Origin: Candidatus Firestoneibacteriota bacterium
Lineage (GTDB): Bacteria > Oederibacteriota > JAAXVQ01 > JAUVAV01
Direction of reading: 5' to 3'
Assembly (NCBI GenBank): GCA_030635415.1
Contig: DAOVYW010000017.1
Span: 1 to 18,788 of the forward strand
DNA length: 18,788 nucleotides
Shown: piece after piece, positions 1-6,873 of the stretch
Numbering within the stretch: position 1 is the stretch's first letter
How the letters are laid out: each line of letters starts with the position of its first letter
The notes under the pieces: model-generated
Told to the model about the DNA's origin: nothing
What the model saw: the letters and a program-made list of their open reading frames with translations, nothing else
Database searches by the model: none
Translations under genes and position numbers: made by a program

Positions 1-509
1 AACACCGTACAGGTGGCATTGATAGTTATGGTTTTAGTCGACTTTAGCGCCAAATCCCCCAGCTCTTCCAGCTTTACCTCCAGGGCATGCGCAATGACCT
101 CCAGGAACCGGCCGGTTCCGGCCGCGCATTTATCATTCATCATAAAGTCACTTGTGTTCCCATTTTCATCCACCGCTATGACCTTGATATCCTGACCTCC
201 CAGGTCTATCAGCGTTCTTACCGGGCCGCGCTCACTGCCCAGGAATTTCATCCCCTGCGCGCAGGCCAATATCTCAGTAATGGCTTTTTCTCCGAATTCC
301 ACCACCCTTCGCCCGTAACCGGTCGAGACAATATGCCGCACACTTTGCCTATCTATACCCGCGGCGGCCAAGGCCTGGTCCAGGGCCGATTGCGCCGCCA
401 CCTTGGATTGGCTGCCAGTCGGCAGTACCGTAGCCGCCGCGATTTCCCGGTCATTCAAGATCAAGGCCTTGGTGGCGACTGAACCGATATCCACGCCCGC
501 CGTAATCAT
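1..509 (-). CDS. hgdC: 2-hydroxyacyl-CoA dehydratase activator (archerase), 3' end cut by window
   Basis: This is an ATP-dependent activator of the BadF/BadG/BcrA/HgdC (ASKHA ATPase) family. In known members a homodimer bridged by one [4Fe-4S] cluster passes an electron to a 2-hydroxyacyl-CoA dehydratase or benzoyl-CoA reductase. Only the first 169 codons are in the window. Visible motifs are the phosphate-1 loop GVDIGSVATK (residues 5-14), STGYGR (62-67), IDLGGQDIK (101-109), NDKCAAGTGRFLE (125-137) and NATCTV (164-169). C128 and C167 match the two cluster ligands of characterised HgdC. The start is ATG at 509, with GGAG 8 nt upstream. It overlaps the stop of the preceding reading frame by 4 bp (ATGA, 506-509), so translation is probably coupled. 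The dehydratase subunit expected next to it survives only as a remnant, so its partner must be downstream of the window or elsewhere. The family is certain; the exact substrate system is not known. Confidence 0.93.
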   Translation of the reverse strand, partial: MITAGVDIGSVATKALILNDREIAAATVLPTGSQSKVAAQSALDQALAAAGIDRQSVRHIVSTGYGRRVVEFGEKAITEILACAQGMKFLGSERGPVRTLIDLGGQDIKVIAVDENGNTSDFMMNDKCAAGTGRFLEVIAHALEVKLEELGDLALKSTKTITINATCTV

Positions 510-796
510 CGATTTATCTCCAGAAAGGGCTCAATCCGGTTGCGCAGAGTCTCAATATTCTCCTGGCCGTAATCCGTATGCAGAGTCAGCATGGGTATGT
601 TCCGCTCCTTGATCTGCCGGTTAACCAAATCCTTCTCCATTCCGCCATTCCCGGGAGAAGGAGAGCATTTCGGCTTGATTTTTTTTTGAGGAATTTTAAA
701 AGAAAAAATTTTATACCCCGGTAATATTAATATTATGTAGCTACCCACGGGCAAACTCATGGAATTCAAATCTGCTATTAAAGGGGCGGGAATCAT
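506..796 (-). pseudogene. Remnant of a 2-hydroxyacyl-CoA dehydratase (HgdB/BcrB-like) subunit
   Basis: This 96-codon frame is far shorter than dehydratase subunits, which usually run over 300 residues. From about residue 53 (GMEKDLVNRQIKERNIPMLT, then DYGQENIETLRNRIEPFLE) it resembles the C-terminal end of HgdB/BcrB-type subunits: a helix, 'giP-l-l--D-' and then 'l--RiepFlE'. Residues 1-50 do not resemble that family. They are encoded by AT-rich DNA (about 660-740) containing an A9 run (minus strand, 687-679) and a 14 bp AT palindrome (722-735), which looks more like intergenic than coding sequence. The simplest reading is an internal deletion that joined a 5' stub or spacer to the last 45 codons or so. 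The ATG at 796 overlaps the TGA of a frameshifted extension of the upstream gene, and the 3' end overlaps hgdC by 4 bp, so the reading frame may still be translated. It could instead be a novel small protein. Confidence 0.55.
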
Positions 797-844
797 CCTA
801 CAGCCATCTGCAGGGCGTCAACAAATCGAATGAAATAACCGGGC

Positions 845-1186
845 TCAGCGAACTCCTTTTTTTAAAAGCTGGCTCCAGATAACCAGTTTTCCTTCTTTAT
901 CATTATTCAGGCCAACAAATTTCTCTATGGTCTTGGCCAGTTTAGGTGATGGATTGTAGGCATACACCGGATCAGCCTTGTCGCCCCATTTATTCAGAAC
1001 CCTGCGCTTGACCAGAATTTCCAGCGGCCCGGCCATATCCTTGGAGCGTCGCCCGATGCGGCCGGAAACGCCTTCCGCATTATCGGCAATGCCGGGATTT
1101 TTCCATAAAAAAACCAGCAATTCCCACATTACCAGTGATTCCACAACCTCGCCGATGAATTTCTTAACATCCTGGTCTATTTCCAC
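845..1186 (-). CDS. Small winged-helix DNA-binding protein, probably frameshifted near its C-terminus
   Basis: This is a 113-residue protein with a winged helix-turn-helix pattern. A hydrophobic first helix (SLVMWELLVFLWKNPG, about 17-32) is followed by a helix-turn-helix segment (about 36-65, ending LEILVKRRVLNKWG) and a short wing (DPVYAYNPSP). A C-terminal helical tail comes last. No catalytic motif is visible, so a transcriptional regulator is the best guess, but I recognise no named family. The start is GTG at 1186, with GGAGG 5 nt upstream. It has its own promoter (1221-1248), whose spacer holds a palindrome, so autoregulation is plausible. The frame stops 12 nt after an A7 run (863-857). 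One base fewer in that run would replace the last three residues with about 20 others and move the stop to 793-795, overlapping the next ATG. The listed end is the unshifted stop. Confidence 0.7.
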   Translation of the reverse strand: MEIDQDVKKFIGEVVESLVMWELLVFLWKNPGIADNAEGVSGRIGRRSKDMAGPLEILVKRRVLNKWGDKADPVYAYNPSPKLAKTIEKFVGLNNDKEGKLVIWSQLLKKGVR

Positions 1187-1220
1187 TACTGCCTCCGCGC
1201 CTCAATAATTAACCTAGCCG

Positions 1221-1248
1221 AGTATAGCACAGTGCTAAAAACTTTCAA
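1221..1248 (-). promoter_or_regulatory. Sigma-70-type promoter of the winged-helix/hgdC operon
   Basis: Read on the minus strand, TTGAAA (1248-1243) is followed 16 nt later by TATACT (1226-1221). Both boxes are close to consensus. They lie about 35 nt upstream of the GTG at 1186, in the gap after uvrA, so the hgdC-side genes can be expressed independently of the uvrA operon. Confidence 0.75.
1225..1237. promoter_or_regulatory. Palindrome in promoter spacer, candidate operator
   Basis: TAGCACAGTGCTA is a perfect inverted repeat with 6 bp arms around one central base. It overlaps the -10 box and fills most of the spacer of the promoter at 1221-1248. A repressor bound here would block RNA polymerase. 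The winged-helix protein encoded directly downstream is the obvious candidate, by inference only. The arms resemble the TTAGCAC/GTGCTAA ends of a CIRCE element, but the 9 bp CIRCE spacer is absent. Confidence 0.45.
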
Positions 1249-1269
1249 CCAGAAATCCTCAATCCAAGT

Positions 1270-1323
1270 AAACGATACTGGTGTAGCGCAAGTCACTCGC
1301 AACAACTTTTTGCTATATCGTTT
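1270..1323. repeat. Inverted repeat in the gap downstream of uvrA
   Basis: The arms AAACGATA (1270-1277) and TATCGTTT (1316-1323) are perfect complements separated by 38 nt. The inner sequence can pair further (GCTA with TAGC). The element begins 8 nt after the uvrA stop. It has no T-tract on the minus strand, so it is not a standard intrinsic terminator, although it could still fold at the 3' end of the uvrA transcript. Confidence 0.3.
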
Positions 1324-1330
1324 TTCGCCC

Positions 1331-4204
1331 TTACTTCCCAGCCAGCACCTTGTCCAAATAGTATCCGGTGTGGGAAGTCCGGACCTTGACTATTTCCTCC
1401 GGCCGGCCGAAAGCCACTATTTGTCCGCCGGCATCACCACCCTCAGGGCCCAAATCCAATACGAAATCCGCGGCTTTGACCACATCCAGATTATGCTCCA
1501 CTACTACCACGGTATTGCCGGCATCCACCAGGCGCGAGAGAACATCCAGGAGGCGCTGAACATCCGCGAAATGCAGGCCCGTGGTGGGCTCATCCAGAAT
1601 ATAAAAAGTCCGCCCGGTGGAGCGCTTGCCCAGCTCGGCGGACAGTTTAAGGCGTTGGGCTTCTCCTCCGGAAAGAGTGGTTGCGGACTGGCCGAGTTTG
1701 ATATACCCCAATCCCACGTCCGCCACAGTTTGAAGAATCCGCTTTAACTTTGGGACCGGGGAGAAAAACTCCAGGGCTTCATCCACGATCATGTCCAGTA
1801 CTTCGGCAATAGTTCTGCCTTTATACCGCACTTCCAGGGTCTCCCGGTTGTAGCGCCGTCCCTGGCAGACTTCACAAGTAACATATACATCCGGCAGAAA
1901 GTGCATCTCAATTTTTATAATCCCGTCGCCGTCACAGGCCGCGCAACGCCCGCCTTTCACATTGAAGGAAAAACGTCCCGGTTTGTATCCCCGCAAACGG
2001 GCTTCCGGCATATGGGCAAAAAGCTCTCGGATTTCATTGAACATGCCGGTGTAGGTGGCCGGGTTGGAGCGCGGAGTCCTTCCGATGGGCGATTGATCAA
2101 TATTAATGACTTTGTCCAACTGTTCGGCTCCGGTAATTTTTTTATACCCCAACGGTTTGATCCGGCCGCGATAAACCGCGTAACGCAGAGCCGGTTCCAT
2201 GGTTTCCTGGATAAGCGAGCTTTTTCCCGAACCGGAAACCCCGGTTATGCAGATAAAGGTTCCCAAGGGCAGCCGCACTTCTATATTCCGGAGATTATTC
2301 ATGGTGATCCCGCTAAGTATCAGTTCCGCGCCGCCAGGCTCACGCCGTTGCTTGGGAATCGGCACCTGCAGGGCTTTGCGCAGATATTGGCCGGTAAGGG
2401 ACTGCGGCGAAGCCATCACCGCCCGCGGCGTTCCCTGCGCTACAATCCTTCCGCCATGGATTCCCGCGCCCGGCCCCATGTCAATCAGATGGTCGGACTG
2501 GCGCATGGTTTCCTCGTCATGCTCCACCACTACCACGGTATTGCCCAGATCCCGGAGATGCTTCAGGGTATCCAGGAGACGCTGGTTGTCCCGCTGGTGC
2601 AAGCCTATGGAAGGCTCGTCCAGAATATAGAGCACTCCCACCAGGGAGGATCCGATTTGCGTGGCAAGATGAATACGCTGGGCTTCCCCGCCGGAGAGCG
2701 ATCCCGTGGTGCGTTCCAGGGTTAAATAGTCCAGACCTACATTAGATAAGAATTCCAACCGCGCCTGGATTTCCTTGATAATTTGGCGCGCAATGGTCTG
2801 TTCCCGCGGACTGAGCTTAAGCTGCGAGAAAAAAACCCGGGCCCCGCTCACGCAAAGCCGCGTTATGTCTATAATGTTTTTATGGTTAAGAGATACTGCC
2901 AGGCTTTCCGGCTTCAGCCTTTGCCCGCCGCAAGTCTGGCAGGCTTTGATCCGCATATACCGGCCGGAAATTTCCTGGCGAATGTATTCGGACTCCGTAT
3001 CCCGGTAAATACGCTGAGTACGCGGTATCACGCCTTCAAAAGCGCCGAGATAATTATAAGAAGATTCCGTACTCTTAAAATTAAACGGAATACGGGTTTC
3101 TCCTGAGCCATATAACACGATTCGCCGGTACTCGGCCTTTAGCTTATGCCAGGGAGTATCCAGGGAAAAACCATAATGCCGGGCCACGGAAGTTAACATG
3201 GAAAGATAAACATAGGCGGCGGAAGAACTCCAAGGCAGAATCGCGCCTTTACGCAGGCTGAGTTCAGGATCAATCACCAGATCCGGCTCCACCTCAGTTT
3301 TCACTCCCAGGCCGGTGCAGGCCGGACAGGCTCCCTGCGGGGAATTGAAGGAAAACATCCGCGGCTCGAGCTCTTCAAAGGAAATACCGCAATGGGCACA
3401 GGCGTATTTTTCGGAGAAAATCAGGGTCGCCTGATCCCGGCCGGCCCGGGTATGACTTTTTGGTTTTTCTCCCTCCGTGGCCCTATCCAGACGGTGAATA
3501 AGCACTGTGCCTTCACCCCGCTTCAAGGCGGTTTCCAAAGAATCCGCCAGACGGCGAACCATGTCTTTATTCACTACCAGCCGGTCGACCACGACTTCCA
3601 CATCGTGCTTTTTCTTCTTATCCAGCGGAACCGGGTCATCCAGATCAAAAATCCGGCCGTCCACCCGGACTCTCACATAACCTTCGCGCTTCAAGCTTTC
3701 AAACAACTTACGGTACTCACCCTTGCGTGCCGTCACCACCGGCGCCAGCAGGAGCAGACGCTCCCCGGCCGGCAGACCGGCGATGCGGTCAACGATCTCC
3801 TGCACGGTCTGGCGCTGAATCGGCCGGCCACACTGGTGGCAATGCGGCCGGCCGATTCGTGCATAGAGCAGGCGCAAGTGGTCGTAAATCTCGGTCACGG
3901 TTGCCAGGGTAGAGCGTGGATTTTTAGACCCGCTTTTTTGCTGGATGGCAATGGCAGGCGAGAGACCCTCAATCGAGTCCACATCCGGTTTTTCCATCTG
4001 GCCGAGAAACTGGCGGGCATAGGCGGAAAGCGACTCGACATAACGGCGCTGTCCTTCGGCATAGATAGTATCAAACGCCAGGGAAGATTTTCCCGATCCG
4101 GATAGTCCGGTGATTACCACCAGCCGGTTACGGGGAATCTTTACGTCGATATTTTTAAGATTATGTTCACGCGCACCTTTGACCAGGATATTTTCAATTG
4201 CCAT
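1331..4204 (-). CDS. uvrA: Excinuclease ABC subunit A
   Basis: This is the damage-recognition ATPase of nucleotide excision repair. UvrA dimers find bulky DNA lesions and load UvrB. The protein is full length (957 residues) with both ABC modules. Module 1 has Walker A GLSGSGKSS (33-41), a zinc module with C269, C272, C293 and C296, signature LSGGEAQ (503-509) and Walker B ILDEPS (527-532). Module 2 has Walker A GVSGSGKSS (655-663), a zinc finger with C754, C757, C777 and C780, signature LSGGEAQ (844-850) and ILDEPT. The ATG at 4204 has AGAGG 5 nt upstream and lies 9 bp after the mnmA stop, so it is the last gene of the operon read from the promoter at 7942-7970. I saw no LexA-like operator directly before it. 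Nothing is missing or unusual in the protein. Confidence 0.98.
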   Translation of the reverse strand: MAIENILVKGAREHNLKNIDVKIPRNRLVVITGLSGSGKSSLAFDTIYAEGQRRYVESLSAYARQFLGQMEKPDVDSIEGLSPAIAIQQKSGSKNPRSTLATVTEIYDHLRLLYARIGRPHCHQCGRPIQRQTVQEIVDRIAGLPAGERLLLLAPVVTARKGEYRKLFESLKREGYVRVRVDGRIFDLDDPVPLDKKKKHDVEVVVDRLVVNKDMVRRLADSLETALKRGEGTVLIHRLDRATEGEKPKSHTRAGRDQATLIFSEKYACAHCGISFEELEPRMFSFNSPQGACPACTGLGVKTEVEPDLVIDPELSLRKGAILPWSSSAAYVYLSMLTSVARHYGFSLDTPWHKLKAEYRRIVLYGSGETRIPFNFKSTESSYNYLGAFEGVIPRTQRIYRDTESEYIRQEISGRYMRIKACQTCGGQRLKPESLAVSLNHKNIIDITRLCVSGARVFFSQLKLSPREQTIARQIIKEIQARLEFLSNVGLDYLTLERTTGSLSGGEAQRIHLATQIGSSLVGVLYILDEPSIGLHQRDNQRLLDTLKHLRDLGNTVVVVEHDEETMRQSDHLIDMGPGAGIHGGRIVAQGTPRAVMASPQSLTGQYLRKALQVPIPKQRREPGGAELILSGITMNNLRNIEVRLPLGTFICITGVSGSGKSSLIQETMEPALRYAVYRGRIKPLGYKKITGAEQLDKVINIDQSPIGRTPRSNPATYTGMFNEIRELFAHMPEARLRGYKPGRFSFNVKGGRCAACDGDGIIKIEMHFLPDVYVTCEVCQGRRYNRETLEVRYKGRTIAEVLDMIVDEALEFFSPVPKLKRILQTVADVGLGYIKLGQSATTLSGGEAQRLKLSAELGKRSTGRTFYILDEPTTGLHFADVQRLLDVLSRLVDAGNTVVVVEHNLDVVKAADFVLDLGPEGGDAGGQIVAFGRPEEIVKVRTSHTGYYLDKVLAGK

Positions 4205-4213
4205 TAGAACCTC

Positions 4214-5230
4214 TCACTCTATCTCTCCTCCGGCTATCAGACAATTGTCATGATAGACCGCTCCCACCTGTCCGGGCGTAACCGCCCGCACCGGCTCTTC
4301 AAAGCTTAATAATAATTGATTATTTTCCAAAATTTTCATACCGGCCGGAACGGGGCGCTGGCGATACCTTATCTGGGCTTGAACTTTCATTTCATCACAC
4401 TGTGGATCGATGAACCAGTTTACGTTCTTTAACCGGGCTGTACGCGACCAAAGCGCCTGGTCCGGCCCGACTACCACCCGGTTGGCATCCTCTTCGATCC
4501 GGATTACGTAAAGCGGATGGGAAGCCGCCACACCCAACCCCCGGCGCTGGCCAATAGTATACTGGGGCAAACCACCATGCTCCCCCAGTACCCGTCCGGA
4601 CTCATCAACTATTTCGCCGGCTTTAAACGCTTCCGGAACCTTCTCCTGCAATAAATCCGTATAGGATCTGGAGCCTAAAAAACACATTTCTTTACTGTCA
4701 TCCGCCGCCTTAAATTGCCACCCCGCAGAGCGCATCTCTTCTTGCACCTGATGCTTGGTGTTTTCTCCCAAGGGAAAAATAACTGATCTGAATTTGTCTA
4801 TCGGCACCAAAGACAAAAAATAAGTCTGGTCTTTTTCAACATCTTCCGCTCGCTGGATAACCGGCCCGGTATCCCGCCAAACCAACCTGGCGTAATGCCC
4901 GGTAGCCAGCGCTTCCACTCCCAGAGCGAAAGCGTATTCCCGCAGTAGTCCGAATTTAATATCCCGATTGCAGAAAGCGCAGGTATTAGGAGTAAGACCC
5001 GCGGTAAAAGCCCGCACAAAAGGCTTAATAACCAACCGGTTGAATTCCGCAACCGGGCTCAATTGTTCATGCCGGATACCCAAACGCTGCGCGATTTTAA
5101 GCCCCGCCGTACTCTTCCCCTCCTGGCAAAAATCTAAAGTAATACCTATAACTTCATGTCCGGCCTGTTTCAGACGCAGAGCCACGGCCGCAGAATCCAC
5201 TCCTCCGGAAAGGGCTACGGCGATTTTCAC
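4214..5230 (-). CDS. mnmA: tRNA-specific 2-thiouridylase
   Basis: MnmA adenylates and then thiolates U34 (s2U34) in tRNAs for Lys, Glu and Gln in the cytoplasm. Seen here are the PP-loop SGGVDS (8-13), TPNTCAFCNRDIKF (80-93) with C87 in the position of the first catalytic Cys, DQTYFLS (134-140), C183 in the second-Cys region (EMCFLGSRSY) and YTIGQRRGLG (224-233), followed by the C-terminal beta-barrel part. At 338 residues it is slightly shorter than most family members, mainly because the segment after the first beta-strand is short (FCQEGKSTAGLK). The start is GTG at 5230. It overlaps the stop of the C45-like gene by 4 bp (GTGA, 5227-5230), and its Shine-Dalgarno is weak, so coupling is likely. 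uvrA follows after 9 bp. The CxxC at C84/C87 is discussed in the findings. Confidence 0.96.
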   Translation of the reverse strand: MKIAVALSGGVDSAAVALRLKQAGHEVIGITLDFCQEGKSTAGLKIAQRLGIRHEQLSPVAEFNRLVIKPFVRAFTAGLTPNTCAFCNRDIKFGLLREYAFALGVEALATGHYARLVWRDTGPVIQRAEDVEKDQTYFLSLVPIDKFRSVIFPLGENTKHQVQEEMRSAGWQFKAADDSKEMCFLGSRSYTDLLQEKVPEAFKAGEIVDESGRVLGEHGGLPQYTIGQRRGLGVAASHPLYVIRIEEDANRVVVGPDQALWSRTARLKNVNWFIDPQCDEMKVQAQIRYRQRPVPAGMKILENNQLLLSFEEPVRAVTPGQVGAVYHDNCLIAGGEIE

Positions 5231-6873
5231 CTGTTCAGCTCATGCAGGCGGCCTTCTATTTCTATTCGCTCTCGAAAAAAGACGGGCTGCAACTGCCGGG
5301 CTTTACGAAAATTATACTTAGCCGCGTCTCTTCGTCCCATGGCCTGCAAGGCCTTGCCGGCCAATAAAAAAGTGTGGTAATCATTGGGATTGAGCGGCCG
5401 CACTTCCAGCAGCCAGGACAAGGCTTCCTGGTATTTCCGCTTTTTAAGGCACTGTTCCGCCTCTCTCAAGCCGTGTTTATAAACCAGATACTCATTATAT
5501 TGGCCGGAGGTTAGCAGCGGATCCGCAGCAATAATTTTTTCTTTCCGGAGAGGCAGGAAATCATCCACTGAAAAGGGAATAAACGCCCCTAACTGATGCG
5601 GATAGGCCGAGACCCAGGCAATCTTGTCGGCCAGGTCAAAAACCACGGCATGCACAGCCGTCAGTGAATTAATCACAGACCGGTTACCTAATCCTAACTC
5701 CCGGCCGAATAGTCCCCGGCAATCCCGCAGTATCCGGACAGCACCGGTAATTGTCAATTTCCCATTTTCTTTATGTATTAGTTCTGCCAAACGCCGCAGA
5801 CGTGAAACCGATGCGCTTTCGCGTTGATAATCCTGGTTGGCTTGGTCAGGACCAAGTTTTGGAGTTATAAAATGGTTGGCAGCTAAAGCTATCCCTTTTT
5901 TCATCTCCCTTATCGCAGTACGCGCGGGAGTTTTTTCCACTACTATAAAACGGTCTTCCGGGCCGGAACCGATGAGAAAGGAGGCCGACGAAAAAACTTC
6001 AGCCTCCCGGATAATTTGCGCGGCTTCCGCGAGTGTTCCCGCCCGGGTCAAAACCCGGCGGGCCGCAATATAAACCGGCGTTCCCAGCTTGCCCCGATCG
6101 CGGGAATGCCCGGCCAATACGGCCACGGCCAGACCGGCTTCGTTCATACCGGATATTACGCCTAACATGCCCGGCCAGGCCACGGAAATAAAGTTGTACC
6201 CCTGTTCCGGCTGGATAAACATAACTAATTTATGCCGGTCAAACTTTTCGCCCGCGACCAGGTCAAAACTGCGTCCCATAATCGGATGGCCCTGCTCTGT
6301 CAACTGCGCGCTTATCCCAAAAGCCAATCCTCGGGTCAAAGCTTTCTTCAGTTTGGCATTACAAAGTTCAGGCATTACCAGGTAATTCAAGAGACGGCTA
6401 TAGTATGGACCGTATTGGGGATACTGGTCTTTAGTGGCAGCAACCAAGCCACCCAGTTCATGCTGTATCTCTTCCGGGATAAAAACCCTTAACCCGCGGT
6501 TGCGAATTATCACGTAACGCGCCCAGGCCCAGCGAAAAATAAACCCGGGGAGGGCGCGGCTGACAGAATTTATCAGAGAGGTTTCCAGCTCCGCTATATT
6601 CCCGGTATAAAACCTTCCCAGGACTGCTCCCCGGACTTCCGGCGGTCCGGTTAAACTGCAGGCTTTCACGCCTTCACGCTCATATTTATAGCAGGCTGCC
6701 AACTGGTAAATACCTACTTGATGCCTGGTCACGGGGTTTTTTAATACTGCGGGGGGGATTTTAAGAGCCGGAAGCCGGGGCGCAAAAAGCAGGTCTATTC
6801 CCCAAGTAAGAGTCACGGCCAAAAGAACGATTATTATAAGAGAAAAAACTATCCAACCCTGAAAACGTCTCAT
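5227..6873 (-). CDS. Membrane-anchored C45/AAT-fold (Ntn) acyltransferase-like protein with C-terminal TPRs, nucleophile Cys absent
   Basis: This 548-residue protein has three parts. Residues 6-28 form one hydrophobic segment after MRR, an uncleaved anchor or signal peptide that would place the rest outside the cytoplasm. Residues about 70-440 match the acyl-CoA:6-aminopenicillanate acyltransferase/C45 pattern: GRFYTGN near 87, GHPIMGRSFD (195-204), GMNEAGLAV, a VVEKTP strand, an ANHF segment and SLTAVHAVVFD. Residues about 465-540 hold two TPR-like helical pairs (ALSWLLEVRPLNPND; AAKYNFRKARQLQP). Family enzymes use an N-terminal Cys freed by self-cleavage, in a (G)CTxF context. The aligned position is Gly182 (TRGLAFGIS), encoded GGA, so autocatalysis by the usual route is not expected. 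The ATG at 6873 has AGGGA 4 nt upstream and overlaps the ligase stop by 4 bp. Substrate is unknown; a binding-only role is possible. Confidence 0.72.
   Translation of the reverse strand: MRRFQGWIVFSLIIIVLLAVTLTWGIDLLFAPRLPALKIPPAVLKNPVTRHQVGIYQLAACYKYEREGVKACSLTGPPEVRGAVLGRFYTGNIAELETSLINSVSRALPGFIFRWAWARYVIIRNRGLRVFIPEEIQHELGGLVAATKDQYPQYGPYYSRLLNYLVMPELCNAKLKKALTRGLAFGISAQLTEQGHPIMGRSFDLVAGEKFDRHKLVMFIQPEQGYNFISVAWPGMLGVISGMNEAGLAVAVLAGHSRDRGKLGTPVYIAARRVLTRAGTLAEAAQIIREAEVFSSASFLIGSGPEDRFIVVEKTPARTAIREMKKGIALAANHFITPKLGPDQANQDYQRESASVSRLRRLAELIHKENGKLTITGAVRILRDCRGLFGRELGLGNRSVINSLTAVHAVVFDLADKIAWVSAYPHQLGAFIPFSVDDFLPLRKEKIIAADPLLTSGQYNEYLVYKHGLREAEQCLKKRKYQEALSWLLEVRPLNPNDYHTFLLAGKALQAMGRRDAAKYNFRKARQLQPVFFRERIEIEGRLHELNR

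Noticed and set aside
1232..4105. Long plus-strand open frames opposite uvrA, and others opposite dnaK and the C45 gene
   Set aside because: They lie antisense to clear conserved genes and their translations match no family pattern. They are shadows of GC-rich codons.
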